Below, in pieces: positions 33,486-40,853 of a stretch of DNA of 64,000 bases. Source of the stretch: Pseudomonas sp. N40(2020). Its GTDB lineage: Bacteria > Pseudomonadota > Gammaproteobacteria > Pseudomonadales > Pseudomonadaceae. The stretch spans positions 1 through 64,000 of the forward strand of contig NZ_JACSZV010000020.1 of NCBI RefSeq assembly GCF_014472415.1, written 5' to 3'. The notes beneath the pieces were generated by a model. That model was not told the origin of the DNA. It saw nothing but the letters and a program-made list of their open reading frames with translations, and did not search any database. The position numbers were made by a program, and so were the translations under genes. The first letter of the stretch is position 1. Each line of letters opens with the position of its first letter.

Positions 33486-33513
33486 AAAAAGCCCCTTGGT
33501 TTAAGAAGGGGCT
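33486..33513 (-). terminator. Terminator-like hairpin before the small gene (module B)
   Basis: Minus-strand AGCCCCTT-CTTAAACC-AAGGGGCT followed by TTTTCG. It is the second of two hairpins after the 33565-33987 gene. Confidence 0.75.
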
Positions 33514-33537
33514 GTAAGTAGCTGATCAGCGGATAAG

Positions 33538-33562
33538 AAAACGCCCCGACGGGGCGGGGCGT
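33538..33562 (-). terminator. Terminator right after the APC-type chaperone (module B)
   Basis: GC-rich minus-strand stem ACGCCCC...GGGGCGT followed by TTTTC, beginning 2 bases past the chaperone stop codon. Confidence 0.75.
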
Positions 33563-33564
33563 AT

Positions 33565-33987
33565 TTATTGGGGCAGGCTGGCGAGCCATTCCGGCGCTGG
33601 CGGCCGGTGTTCGCTCAAGGGCAACTCACCGCCCACCGGCCAAATACGAAGTACGCGGCGATACGTTTGCAACTCGATGTATTGCGCAGGAGTCAGCAGC
33701 GTGGGCCAGCGTTCGACCTCATCGCGGTAACGAGTCACAACGCTATCAGTGGCTGCAATCTGCTGGTTGCGCCACGAACGTTCATATCCTTCCAGTTCTT
33801 CAGGCGTTGGACCCGGTCGATCAGCCAGCACTGGATAGTTATCATCATTCATGACAATCATCTTGCCGGCAGACAGTCCGTTCAATAACTCCATCCAATA
33901 CTCACGCGAGATTTCAACGGCATCGTTTGGTATTTCTGTATGAATGGAAGGATCGTAAAAACCGCCAGTGGAATGTGAATAAAACAT
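33565..33987 (-). CDS. Tail assembly chaperone-like protein (module B)
   Basis: A 140-residue protein with the pattern seen in module A cassettes 3 and 4: ERSWRNQQIAATDSVVTRYR, YIELQTYRRVLRIWP and RPPAPEWLASL. It aligns with the cassette 4 protein along its whole length, including N-terminal DAVEISREY against GAVEITRAQY. It is thus a Phage_tail_APC-type chaperone, probably for the module B fibre. ATG 33987 has AAGGAAG upstream. Hairpins lie on both sides. Confidence 0.7.
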   Translation of the reverse strand: MFYSHSTGGFYDPSIHTEIPNDAVEISREYWMELLNGLSAGKMIVMNDDNYPVLADRPGPTPEELEGYERSWRNQQIAATDSVVTRYRDEVERWPTLLTPAQYIELQTYRRVLRIWPVGGELPLSEHRPPAPEWLASLPQ

Positions 33988-34046
33988 AGGTTCTTCCTTA
34001 TTTGATAATCAACGAATCTAAAACCACCCACTTAGGTGATTAGATG

Positions 34047-34072
34047 TGAAAACGCCCCACAGTGTGGGGCGT
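34047..34072 (-). terminator. Terminator after the DUF4376-like gene (module B)
   Basis: Minus-strand AAACGCCCCACA-CTGTGGGGCGTTTT, a 10-base stem ending in T residues, starting at the stop codon of the 34073-34615 gene. Confidence 0.8.
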
Positions 34073-34615
34073 TTATTGATGCGCCGTAATCGGAGTGGGC
34101 GGCAGCGAGTCCGGCCAACCTACAGCGAGCATTTCATCTTTATAGGTTCCCGCATCAAGGGCCCGGAGCAAATCCAGTTCGCGATCAAAGCAGGCCTGGA
34201 CATGGCTGCGCACAGCCTTGGTAATTGCAAGAATCTGCTCGGCGCCGATTTCGACGAAACCATTCAGGGTTTTGAAGTTGCAGCGGTACTCGGGGTCGAG
34301 AATGGCGGAAAGACCGGTGCTGGCGATCAGCGCCTGGCTGTCGCGAGTTGTTTCGATAGACATCGCTCCCACCAAAATACCGATACCCTCTCGGCGATAT
34401 CTCTCGGATGCAATCACCTGTGACGGGCCCGGTTGCGGCTCGGCCGGGATAGACTCCGACATATAGGTCAAAAAGCGTTGATCCCGTGGTTCGACCACTC
34501 CCAGATTCGCGTAACTCCCTTCATCTTGAGGACAGGAGAACACCGCAACGATCTTCGTTTGCGCCTCATCCGAGAACATGACGTTTATGCGTGATTTATC
34601 TTCCACTCGGTTCAC
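34073..34615 (-). CDS. DUF4376-like fibre-associated protein (module B)
   Basis: A 180-residue protein whose C-terminal 100 residues (IGILVGAMSIETTRDSQALI, then FKTLNGFVEIGAEQILAITK) look like DUF4376, a domain often found after tail fibre genes. It begins a few bases after the fibre stop. The likely start is GTG 34615; ATG 34579 is an alternative, and neither has a strong ribosome site. It is probably a fibre chaperone or accessory. With the next gene it gives the module B fibre two candidate helpers. Confidence 0.65.
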   Translation of the reverse strand: MNRVEDKSRINVMFSDEAQTKIVAVFSCPQDEGSYANLGVVEPRDQRFLTYMSESIPAEPQPGPSQVIASERYRREGIGILVGAMSIETTRDSQALIASTGLSAILDPEYRCNFKTLNGFVEIGAEQILAITKAVRSHVQACFDRELDLLRALDAGTYKDEMLAVGWPDSLPPTPITAHQ

Positions 34616-34618
34616 CCA

Positions 34619-36811
34619 TTAAAATCTGTAACTATTCGTAGTGATAGCAAAAGCACTGAAGGTTCCGGCGCTGGTCAGCCGATAAAACAGCGTTTGCGGC
34701 GACAAAAAGGGGACATCCAGAAATGAACCACCGCCTGCCCCTGAAAAGTTCACGATGAAGGTCTGAAGACCTATGGCAGCAGATGACCCGGCAAGCGCCA
34801 TGCTGTAACCATTGGCCGATACCGTGCCTTGAAAGTTTCCGGAAACCGACTTGGCATTCAATGGGACAGCTGCAGAGATCGATAACCCTGTGAGCGTCAG
34901 AACCGGAACGGTTGTCGACAACACCTGCGTGCCATAGAACACCTGACGATCAACTTGTTCAGCTACAGCAAATTGAGCACTGGCATTCGTCGGCAAAATG
35001 CTGAGAAGTGCGGAAAATGTATATCCATCAGGAGCAACGCCCGCAAACAGCTTTGGAGCGATTGCAGTAGTGGTATTGACGGCGATAATGCCAGTGGATT
35101 TGGAGTCAGGATTGTAGAGCGCGTAAATCGCAACAAACCCATTCACCGGTGCTGCGCCCACATCCATCGCTCCCAAGCCCTTGACTGAAGTCGACAGGTT
35201 GATGCTCTGGTTGAAGCTGGAGATAACGACCCTTTTCCCGTTCACATCTCCCAGAACCATCTCGGACGCTGTAAACGTCGCGATCGAAGCAGCAACCGGA
35301 ATCGAGACCCGAGCGTTTCGAATGTCACCGGCAATCGGTCCATTCAAAGAAAGCTGTTGCATCTGTTCAGAGAGCACGGCGATATCGATGTTTCCCTGAT
35401 TGACCGGGGCGTTCCAGGCTTTGATGCACCACATGACGGCGATGTTGCGGGGTCTTGACTCCAAACCTCCGGACACCTGCGTTTGCACATTATTCTGTTG
35501 CCCGTACTCCTGAACAAAATTGCGAGATACCGCTCCCGCCATAAACGTATCGGTGACTAATTCGTATAACGTCGCGTGAGCATGCGCTTTGTTTTCATCA
35601 GCCTGCCAACTACCAAGTGCGCGACCAGTATCGACACCCCGCCCATGATCCCAACCACGCAAGAACTCCCCACGCGCCTCAGGCAGTCGGAAATTCCCAA
35701 CACCCTCATCACCCTTGTTGAACTTGCCGCCCAGATAAGCGCTCAAGTCCGGGTAAGTCGCACTGCTCCTTACGCTGTTATCCAGTTCCAGAAAACCCGG
35801 CGGCGGTGCATCAACCGGGAACGCGACAATCGAGCCCACTGGCAGCGCCGACGCCTTGGCAATCAGCGCTTCGACTTCAGCCTTGGTGTACGAATCCTTA
35901 ATGCCGAACCCAGCCAATGTCTCAGGGTTTACGCCGGCAGTCGCCCGGCCATATTCATCAACGGTCAGACTCTTGTAAGTCCCGGCAGCAATCCCGGTGC
36001 GCCCGGCCAGCATCTTGAACGTCAGCGCGGTAGTGCCGAGGGTGATCGGCGCATTGGTAGTCAGGTGCCACAGCGAATCGCCGTTCGCCGTGCCCTCCTC
36101 CACCATCACCGTCAGCCCCGGAGTGACCTTGGCGCTGCTGTTGGCATCGCTCGCCCGCACCCAGTCTCCGTTGGCAACAATCCACAGGCCGTTGTCCTTG
36201 GCCAAGGTTTGATTCGCCAGCAGCACGCGGTCACCAGCAATCACTGCCACACCGTCAATCTGCTGCGCACCGCTCAACACGACGTTTGTGGATGCCGCAA
36301 CGCGCACCGATTGCTTGCCATCCAGTTTGCCAAGTTCTTCGGCGAGGTAACTCATGACCCAGGCACGTGTGGCCTTCACCACCGTGTCATCAATCAACAA
36401 CGTCACCAGCGATGCATTGCTGGTCTCGAAAATCGAGCGAATGTAGAACTCTTTACCTGACCCCGACGTCGCCAAAACCGGCTTGAACGACTCTGGATAT
36501 TTGACGATGGCATAGAGAACGCCAGTGTCAGTCCACAGCCCCGCTTCCCGCACATACCAACCGCCAACATCCGGCGGAATGGTCACTTCAGCGAGCAGCC
36601 AGCTCGGATTTTTCTCGTCCTGGAAGAGTGCATTGAGCGGCCCGCGCCAGACTTCGCGTTTAAGCGCCGTGGCCGTCGCGGCCGGGTTGTAGACCGCGCC
36701 GCCGCCATCGCCGACGGAAATCTGCGTCAACTTGATCGGCGTGCCCGCGGCCTTGCACGCCGTTTCGTAGGCAATCCCTGCATTGGTGAGCAGGGTGTAA
36801 TAGTCAGCCAT
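34619..36811 (-). CDS. Tail fibre, P2 gpH/R-pyocin type (module B)
   Basis: A 730-residue fibre. The N-terminal baseplate-attachment domain (MADYYTLLTNAGIAYETACK, about 1-160) is the P2 gpH/R-pyocin type and differs fully from the module A anchor. A beta-rich shaft (about 160-300) and the linker NPETLAGFGIKDSYTKAEVE lead to a Tail_Collar-type domain (GSIVAFPVDAPPPGFLELD, FRLPEARGEFLRG, then RPRNIAVMWCIKAW at about 455-470). Unlike many collar fibres it continues another 260 residues into a separate beta-rich tip. This decides the killing range of tailocin B. Confidence 0.92.
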   Translation of the reverse strand: MADYYTLLTNAGIAYETACKAAGTPIKLTQISVGDGGGAVYNPAATATALKREVWRGPLNALFQDEKNPSWLLAEVTIPPDVGGWYVREAGLWTDTGVLYAIVKYPESFKPVLATSGSGKEFYIRSIFETSNASLVTLLIDDTVVKATRAWVMSYLAEELGKLDGKQSVRVAASTNVVLSGAQQIDGVAVIAGDRVLLANQTLAKDNGLWIVANGDWVRASDANSSAKVTPGLTVMVEEGTANGDSLWHLTTNAPITLGTTALTFKMLAGRTGIAAGTYKSLTVDEYGRATAGVNPETLAGFGIKDSYTKAEVEALIAKASALPVGSIVAFPVDAPPPGFLELDNSVRSSATYPDLSAYLGGKFNKGDEGVGNFRLPEARGEFLRGWDHGRGVDTGRALGSWQADENKAHAHATLYELVTDTFMAGAVSRNFVQEYGQQNNVQTQVSGGLESRPRNIAVMWCIKAWNAPVNQGNIDIAVLSEQMQQLSLNGPIAGDIRNARVSIPVAASIATFTASEMVLGDVNGKRVVISSFNQSINLSTSVKGLGAMDVGAAPVNGFVAIYALYNPDSKSTGIIAVNTTTAIAPKLFAGVAPDGYTFSALLSILPTNASAQFAVAEQVDRQVFYGTQVLSTTVPVLTLTGLSISAAVPLNAKSVSGNFQGTVSANGYSMALAGSSAAIGLQTFIVNFSGAGGGSFLDVPFLSPQTLFYRLTSAGTFSAFAITTNSYRF

Positions 36812-37447
36812 TCAGGCCCCCTGAGGATAAATAGTGGATGTTTCGACGGTGTACATACCGGCGGCCATGAACGCCTCTCCCGAGGTTTCGAGCCCTTCGA
36901 TGAACACCGGATAAACCGTGGTCAGCTCGCCGCAGAAGGTCGCGGCGCCGATGTAATGGCTGCCGAATGCGCTCAACCCGACCGAGACCGACAGCACATC
37001 CCGTTCGCTTTTGGCATCGGCCAGGCGTCGGTCGAGACGGGCGTCGATTTCTTCGCTGTAGGGTTGTTCGCTGAAGGCGCGTACGGAAAAGCTGTAAGGC
37101 GCGCCGGGCGGCGTCTGTTCGTACCAGGCGCGGATTTCCGGGCGCAGTTGCAAACCCTTGGCGGCGTTTTCCAGTGCCTTGCGAGTGCCGGCCTGGCGCG
37201 CGGTGGGCCAGGCGAGTTCGACGGTCAGGCGTTTTTCCGTTTCAGGCGCGGCGGTGCTCCATTCGGCGACGCCGCGATCCGCTGCGAGATACGGCAGAAA
37301 TGCGACCGGCGTTTCGCTCGGGTTCATCAGTTCGGGAAACGGTGGAGCGATGCGATCAAGCAATGCGCCGAAGCCCAGATCAAGCCCTCGCTCAAGTGCC
37401 GAGCTGTTGGCTGGCAGCAACGTCGGGCGCTGAGTTTTTTCACTCAT
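36812..37447 (-). CDS. Baseplate protein, P2 gpI type (module B)
   Basis: A 211-residue gpI family protein: LLPANSSALERGLDLGFGAL, then ERLTVELAWPTARQAGTRKA-like segments in the middle. It connects the baseplate to the fibre. The start overlaps gpJ by 4 bases and the stop abuts the fibre start. Confidence 0.93.
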   Translation of the reverse strand: MSEKTQRPTLLPANSSALERGLDLGFGALLDRIAPPFPELMNPSETPVAFLPYLAADRGVAEWSTAAPETEKRLTVELAWPTARQAGTRKALENAAKGLQLRPEIRAWYEQTPPGAPYSFSVRAFSEQPYSEEIDARLDRRLADAKSERDVLSVSVGLSAFGSHYIGAATFCGELTTVYPVFIEGLETSGEAFMAAGMYTVETSTIYPQGA

Positions 37448-38439
37448 AGCGTCAGCACCTCAACCTCGACCGCCGTGCAATACGGCGCTTGAAACGCGGT
37501 GGTCACGATCGGCGCCAGCGGTTCCAGAATCTGCAGTTGCACGGCGCCAGCGCTGTGCAGCGTGTAGTCGATCCAGCTCGGATCCACCCGCCCTTCGAGG
37601 CGATGGCAACTGTCGGCGTAAGCCTGCAATTGTTGCTGCGCAGCGACTTGGGTCAGGCCCGAATCGGGGCCGGAATTGATCTTGGCAACGACGCGAATTT
37701 TGTAGCGCTGGATCTCGGCAGCCTTGACGGTGACCAGGTCGGTTTCCGGTCGCACATCGGGCCTGGCGAAATGTTGGCGGACGCCTTCAAGCAATGCCTC
37801 GGATGGCGTGCCGTCAGCATCCCGCGCAAGCACGGTGACCTGTACTTCGCCCGGCGCGGTGCGTCGTCCATTGCCGTCCTTGACCTGCGCGGCGAGGCCA
37901 TCCGGGTTGAAGGTGTAAGTGACATTCACCACACCGGCATCGGTGGATTCGACTTTCACCGTCGGCCGTTCGCCGAGGGTGAACACCTCGCGGCGATACT
38001 GCATCCGCGACCCCGCCGCCGGTGCATGGGGCGCCAGGTAATAACGCAACCGGGCGTCGTCGTCGCTTTCGTAAATCGCCGGCACTGGCGGGAATGCGGC
38101 GGGATCACCCGGATCGAGCAACTGCCGCTCCAGACCCATGTCCGCCAGCCGCGCATCGAGGTTGCTGCCGGTGGCCCACCACGCCAGCATCTGCTTGATG
38201 CGGGCGTTGTATTTACGCTCGTGGGTTTGCAGCCGAACGCAGAAGGCTTCCAGCGCCAGGGTCAGCAGTTCGCTTTCGTTTTCCAGGCTGTTCTTGAGTT
38301 TCGCTGCGCTGTCCGGCGAGCGGGCGCCGACGTATTCGATAACGAAGGTCTTGAACTCGGCGAGCAGGTCTTCGAAGGCGTCGACGGCGATCAGCGCGGG
38401 TTCGGCCAATTGGTTCTGGCCGGGGATCAACATGCTCAT
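37444..38439 (-). CDS. Baseplate protein, P2 gpJ type (module B)
   Basis: A 331-residue gpJ wedge protein. The segment LLAWWATGSNLDARLADMGL-like with LERQLLDPGDP is typical, as is RYYLAPHAPAAGSRMQYRRE. It is longer than, and only distantly related to, the module A J-like protein. It overlaps gpW by 4 bases. Confidence 0.93.
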   Translation of the reverse strand: MSMLIPGQNQLAEPALIAVDAFEDLLAEFKTFVIEYVGARSPDSAAKLKNSLENESELLTLALEAFCVRLQTHERKYNARIKQMLAWWATGSNLDARLADMGLERQLLDPGDPAAFPPVPAIYESDDDARLRYYLAPHAPAAGSRMQYRREVFTLGERPTVKVESTDAGVVNVTYTFNPDGLAAQVKDGNGRRTAPGEVQVTVLARDADGTPSEALLEGVRQHFARPDVRPETDLVTVKAAEIQRYKIRVVAKINSGPDSGLTQVAAQQQLQAYADSCHRLEGRVDPSWIDYTLHSAGAVQLQILEPLAPIVTTAFQAPYCTAVEVEVLTL

Positions 38440-38768
38440 GTCACGACCTCGAAGGTTTGTTGACGGTTTTTCCAGGTGCCGGCGAAACGCAGCAGCAGAC
38501 CGGCGCCCTGACGGCTGGCGACAATCACTTGCGGCTGAAAATCATCGATGCCGTTTTGCTTGTTGTAGAACGCTTGCGCTGCGTGGCTCTGAGCCAGGAG
38601 CAAAACGTCGTCGCCGAGGTTCTGCCCGAGTAGCGAGGGGATCAGCGAGCCATACAGGGGCCGTTTTTGCCGGGTGCCCAGCGGCGTGGTCAGAGCTCGG
38701 GTCGCGCGCTGCACAAACTGCAGCCAGTCGTCGACCGTGGCCCCGCTGCCTCTATCGATTCCGATCAT
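38436..38768 (-). CDS. Baseplate wedge, P2 gpW/gp25 type (module B)
   Basis: A 110-residue gpW (T4 gp25-like lysozyme-fold) protein. MIGIDRGSGATVDDWLQFVQ, then RQKRPLYGSLIPSLLGQNL (the signature R-pattern of the family). I chose ATG 38768; the long frame upstream overlaps gpV and is not coding. Confidence 0.92.
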   Translation of the reverse strand: MIGIDRGSGATVDDWLQFVQRATRALTTPLGTRQKRPLYGSLIPSLLGQNLGDDVLLLAQSHAAQAFYNKQNGIDDFQPQVIVASRQGAGLLLRFAGTWKNRQQTFEVVT

Positions 38769-38782
38769 GGAAGGCTCTTGAA

Positions 38783-39391
38783 TCAGGGGCTGATGACGCG
38801 GCCCTGGTGATCGACCAGCGGGCCGCTGAAGTGAACGCCCGAAGCGTCGATGGTCAGGCCGACGGCGCCCAGTTGCAGGTTGATGGCCTGCGGGTTCATC
38901 GCCAGTCGCGCCGGGCCGATGCTCAGTTCCAGCGACTCGCGAGAACCGTTGAACGCCGCAGGGCCGTTCTGCCAATGCAGAGTGTGTGTGGCGTCGTCGT
39001 AACCGCTTTCACTGCCGTCCTGATGCACGCGGCGCGTCAGCGTCGGTACGGTCGAAGTCGGCGGAAAGCGATCACTGTTCAAACCGAACAACGCCACCGA
39101 TTGCGCACCGCTTTCACCGCTGCCGTAGTTGAACAGCAGACACTGCTCACCCACGGTCGGGATCCGCGATTCGCTCTGCGCTCCGGCGCTCGGATTGAAG
39201 AACTTGATGGCCGGCGTGAGCAGTCCACCGTGGCTGACCGTGCAGGTGTTGCTCGCCGCGTCGACTGTCTGGCAGACGCCGATGCGGCAGTAGCTCTCGG
39301 CACGCCGATGCAGGTCTTCGATTTCCGCTTCCATCTCGGCCAGGCGCTCGATGATCGGGCCCAGTTGCATACGCAGTAATGCGTCGAACAT
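38783..39391 (-). CDS. Baseplate spike, P2 gpV type (module B)
   Basis: A 202-residue gpV spike protein. The N-terminal helix (LERLAEMEAEIEDLHRRAES-like) is followed by an OB-fold with VDAASNTCTVSHGGLLTP and IPTVGEQCLLFNYGSGESG, and a C-terminal beta-helix (GPARLAMNPQAINLQLGAVG). It forms the membrane-puncturing tip. It is encoded 3 bases after the preceding gene. Confidence 0.92.
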   Translation of the reverse strand: MFDALLRMQLGPIIERLAEMEAEIEDLHRRAESYCRIGVCQTVDAASNTCTVSHGGLLTPAIKFFNPSAGAQSESRIPTVGEQCLLFNYGSGESGAQSVALFGLNSDRFPPTSTVPTLTRRVHQDGSESGYDDATHTLHWQNGPAAFNGSRESLELSIGPARLAMNPQAINLQLGAVGLTIDASGVHFSGPLVDHQGRVISP

Positions 39392-39394
39392 CGG

Positions 39395-39916
39395 TCAGGC
39401 CTCCAGCGCGGTGTATTGGTCGGGGTCGTCGATATTGCTGACTTCCCAGGTACGGGCGAATTTCGGCGTGCCGAGTGGATCGTCGAGCAGTGTCGGGCCG
39501 AGATAGAGGGTCTGGTTGAACGTCAATGTCCAGGCCTTGTATTGCTGATCGGCGCGGATGAGTAGTGAAGGCAAGCCATCAATATTCATCGGCAAATCGC
39601 ATTGATCGCCAGGCAGATTCCAGCGGTTGTCGGTGATCAGGTTTTTCAGCACGGCGATCAGATCGCAGGCGGCAAATGCCGTGGCGGAAAGCGCCGGGAT
39701 GACTTGCAGCGACAACGTCATGACATGAGCAATTCGCCCATCGGCGGAGCGAACTCCCGACGCATTTCGGTCAAAGTCGATCAGCACCCAGGCCTGATCG
39801 CCGGGAGCATTGAAATCATCTTGATTGCCGACACTGAGGGTGAGTCCTGCGGTGTTACGCAACGTCGTCGCAATGGCTGTGAACAGTTGCGACGGCTGCT
39901 GGATCGGTGTGGGCAT
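39395..39916 (-). CDS. Tail completion-like protein upstream of gpV (module B)
   Basis: A 173-residue protein in the slot that R-pyocin clusters use between holin and gpV. It starts MPTPIQQPSQLFTAIATTLR at ATG 39916, preceded by AAGGAGGT. The body is mixed alpha/beta (AWVLIDFDRNASGV, then SLQVIPALSATAFAACDLIA). By position and length it may be a tail terminator/completion protein. No firm domain match by eye. Confidence 0.65.
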   Translation of the reverse strand: MPTPIQQPSQLFTAIATTLRNTAGLTLSVGNQDDFNAPGDQAWVLIDFDRNASGVRSADGRIAHVMTLSLQVIPALSATAFAACDLIAVLKNLITDNRWNLPGDQCDLPMNIDGLPSLLIRADQQYKAWTLTFNQTLYLGPTLLDDPLGTPKFARTWEVSNIDDPDQYTALEA

Positions 39917-39987
39917 ACATGACCTCCTTTTCAATCGTCCACGCGAAGCCCTGCCGCCAAAAATGGCGGCACGGAAAACAGTCAGGG

Positions 39988-40326
39988 TTAAGGCTGGTCG
40001 CGCGGCGGGACTTCGCAGACGCCAATGCGCTTGGCCGCCCAGCGTTCGTAAAGGCCGATGGCGACGTCGGCGCCGGCCATCGCGGTCAGGCAACCAAAGG
40101 CGCCGGCGGCCCAGATCGACAATCCTGCGGCATACAGCAGCATGATTGCCGAGACGCCGCAGATCATGCAGGCGCCGGAGCGCAGGGCCAGGCGCCGCAG
40201 CAATGACCAGCCGCGGGCGCCTTCCTTGTCGGCGCGCCACATTTCGCCGGACACCCCGCCCACTACGGCGAGTAGGATGACCAGCCAGATCGGCATGTCC
40301 GCCAACGCTTGTTGCTCGCTTGTCAT
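39988..40326 (-). CDS. Holin
   Basis: A 112-residue R-pyocin-type (PA0614-like) holin. It has transmembrane segments at about 13-27 (IWLVILLAVVGGVSG), 46-62 and 66-84 (LYAAGLSIWAAGAFGCLTAM), with a basic loop and polar ends. Holins make inner membrane holes that release the endolysin. ATG 40326 has a strong AGGAGG site. It is the first clear structural-operon gene after the promoter; its endolysin partner is about 30 kb downstream. Confidence 0.85.
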   Translation of the reverse strand: MTSEQQALADMPIWLVILLAVVGGVSGEMWRADKEGARGWSLLRRLALRSGACMICGVSAIMLLYAAGLSIWAAGAFGCLTAMAGADVAIGLYERWAAKRIGVCEVPPRDQP

Positions 40327-40399
40327 GTCACGCCTCCTGGGGGTGATTGATGAATGGTGTGTGTTGGGTTCAATCGTTTTCTCTTGAGGTAGGCATTCC

Positions 40400-40428
40400 A
40401 AAAAGCCCGGCAAATCCGCCGGGCTTTT
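40400..40428 (-). terminator. Leader terminator ahead of the holin
   Basis: Minus-strand AAAAGCCCGG-CGGATTTG-CCGGGCTTTTT. It lies about 70 bases before the holin start and about 260 bases after the predicted promoter, so it can act as an attenuator of the whole tailocin operon or end a short leader transcript. Confidence 0.8.
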
Positions 40429-40516
40429 CAGTAATGCGCTCCTTCGCCTTCCTTTAAGTCCTTTAGTCAAAAAAGGAAGCTGACCCTTCGGCGCTACTGG
40501 CGCGGTACGAGTCCAT

Positions 40517-40627
40517 TCAAATTGTTTTTCCGACCGCGGTCCCTGCCCGCCGGATAACTGCTTCTGGTGCTTTACGCTGCACACCCGGGTCAGTTGCCAA
40601 CCCTCTGAACCGTTGAGGCCGGTTCAT
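40517..40627 (-). CDS. Possible 36-residue leader peptide
   Basis: A short frame lying between the predicted tailocin promoter and the leader terminator. It starts MNRPQRFRGLATDPGVQRK and is very basic, ending VGKTI. The RGLATDP...QRKAPE stretch faintly recalls the N-terminal motif of KGG-type stress proteins, but it is too short to be sure. The ribosome site is weak (ACAGG). It could be a real small protein, a leader peptide or chance. Confidence 0.3.
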   Translation of the reverse strand: MNRPQRFRGLATDPGVQRKAPEAVIRRAGTAVGKTI

Positions 40628-40694
40628 CGCTGCCTGTTCTTGTGGAACTAAAGAGCTTTCGTTTCCAGCCGCTTTGTCGAGCGGCTTGGTGGCA

Positions 40695-40723
40695 ATAATA
40701 TGCATGGATGCATATACAGTCAA
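40695..40723 (-). promoter_or_regulatory. Tailocin operon promoter with operator in spacer
   Basis: On the minus strand TTGACT and TATTAT are separated by exactly 17 bases, a near-consensus sigma-70 promoter reading toward the holin. The spacer and -10 edge hold the inverted repeat ATATGCATCCATGCATAT (40698-40715), a natural repressor target. Six TGCA words occur between 40701 and 40770. Confidence 0.75.
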
Positions 40724-40739
40724 TGCGCAAATGCATTTA

Positions 40740-40750
40740 TTTATGCACAA
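40740..40750 (+). promoter_or_regulatory. Shared operator word upstream of tailocin promoter
   Basis: TTTATGCACAA occurs here and, inverted, at 41642-41652 upstream of the repressor gene. It lies 17 bases upstream of the -35 box. This suggests binding of the same repressor at both places. Confidence 0.6.
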
Positions 40751-40810
40751 GAAATGCATTGACGCATGCATGCCGCATAAATCGTGGCGTTGAGGGTTTT
40801 GCGCAGGCGA

Positions 40811-40836
40811 AAAAAAACCCGCCGATGGCGGGTTTT
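40811..40836 (-). terminator. Terminator of the repressor gene
   Basis: Minus-strand AAACCCGCC-AT-CGGCGGGTTTTTTTT, 18 bases past the repressor stop codon. It isolates the repressor transcript from the tailocin operon on the same strand. Confidence 0.88.
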
Positions 40837-40853
40837 ATCTGACCGGGGTCTGC

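Noticed and set aside
8524..40326. Complete prophage
   Set aside because: No capsid, portal, terminase, integrase, excision or replication gene is present; only tail, lysis and control genes, so the island is a tailocin cluster.
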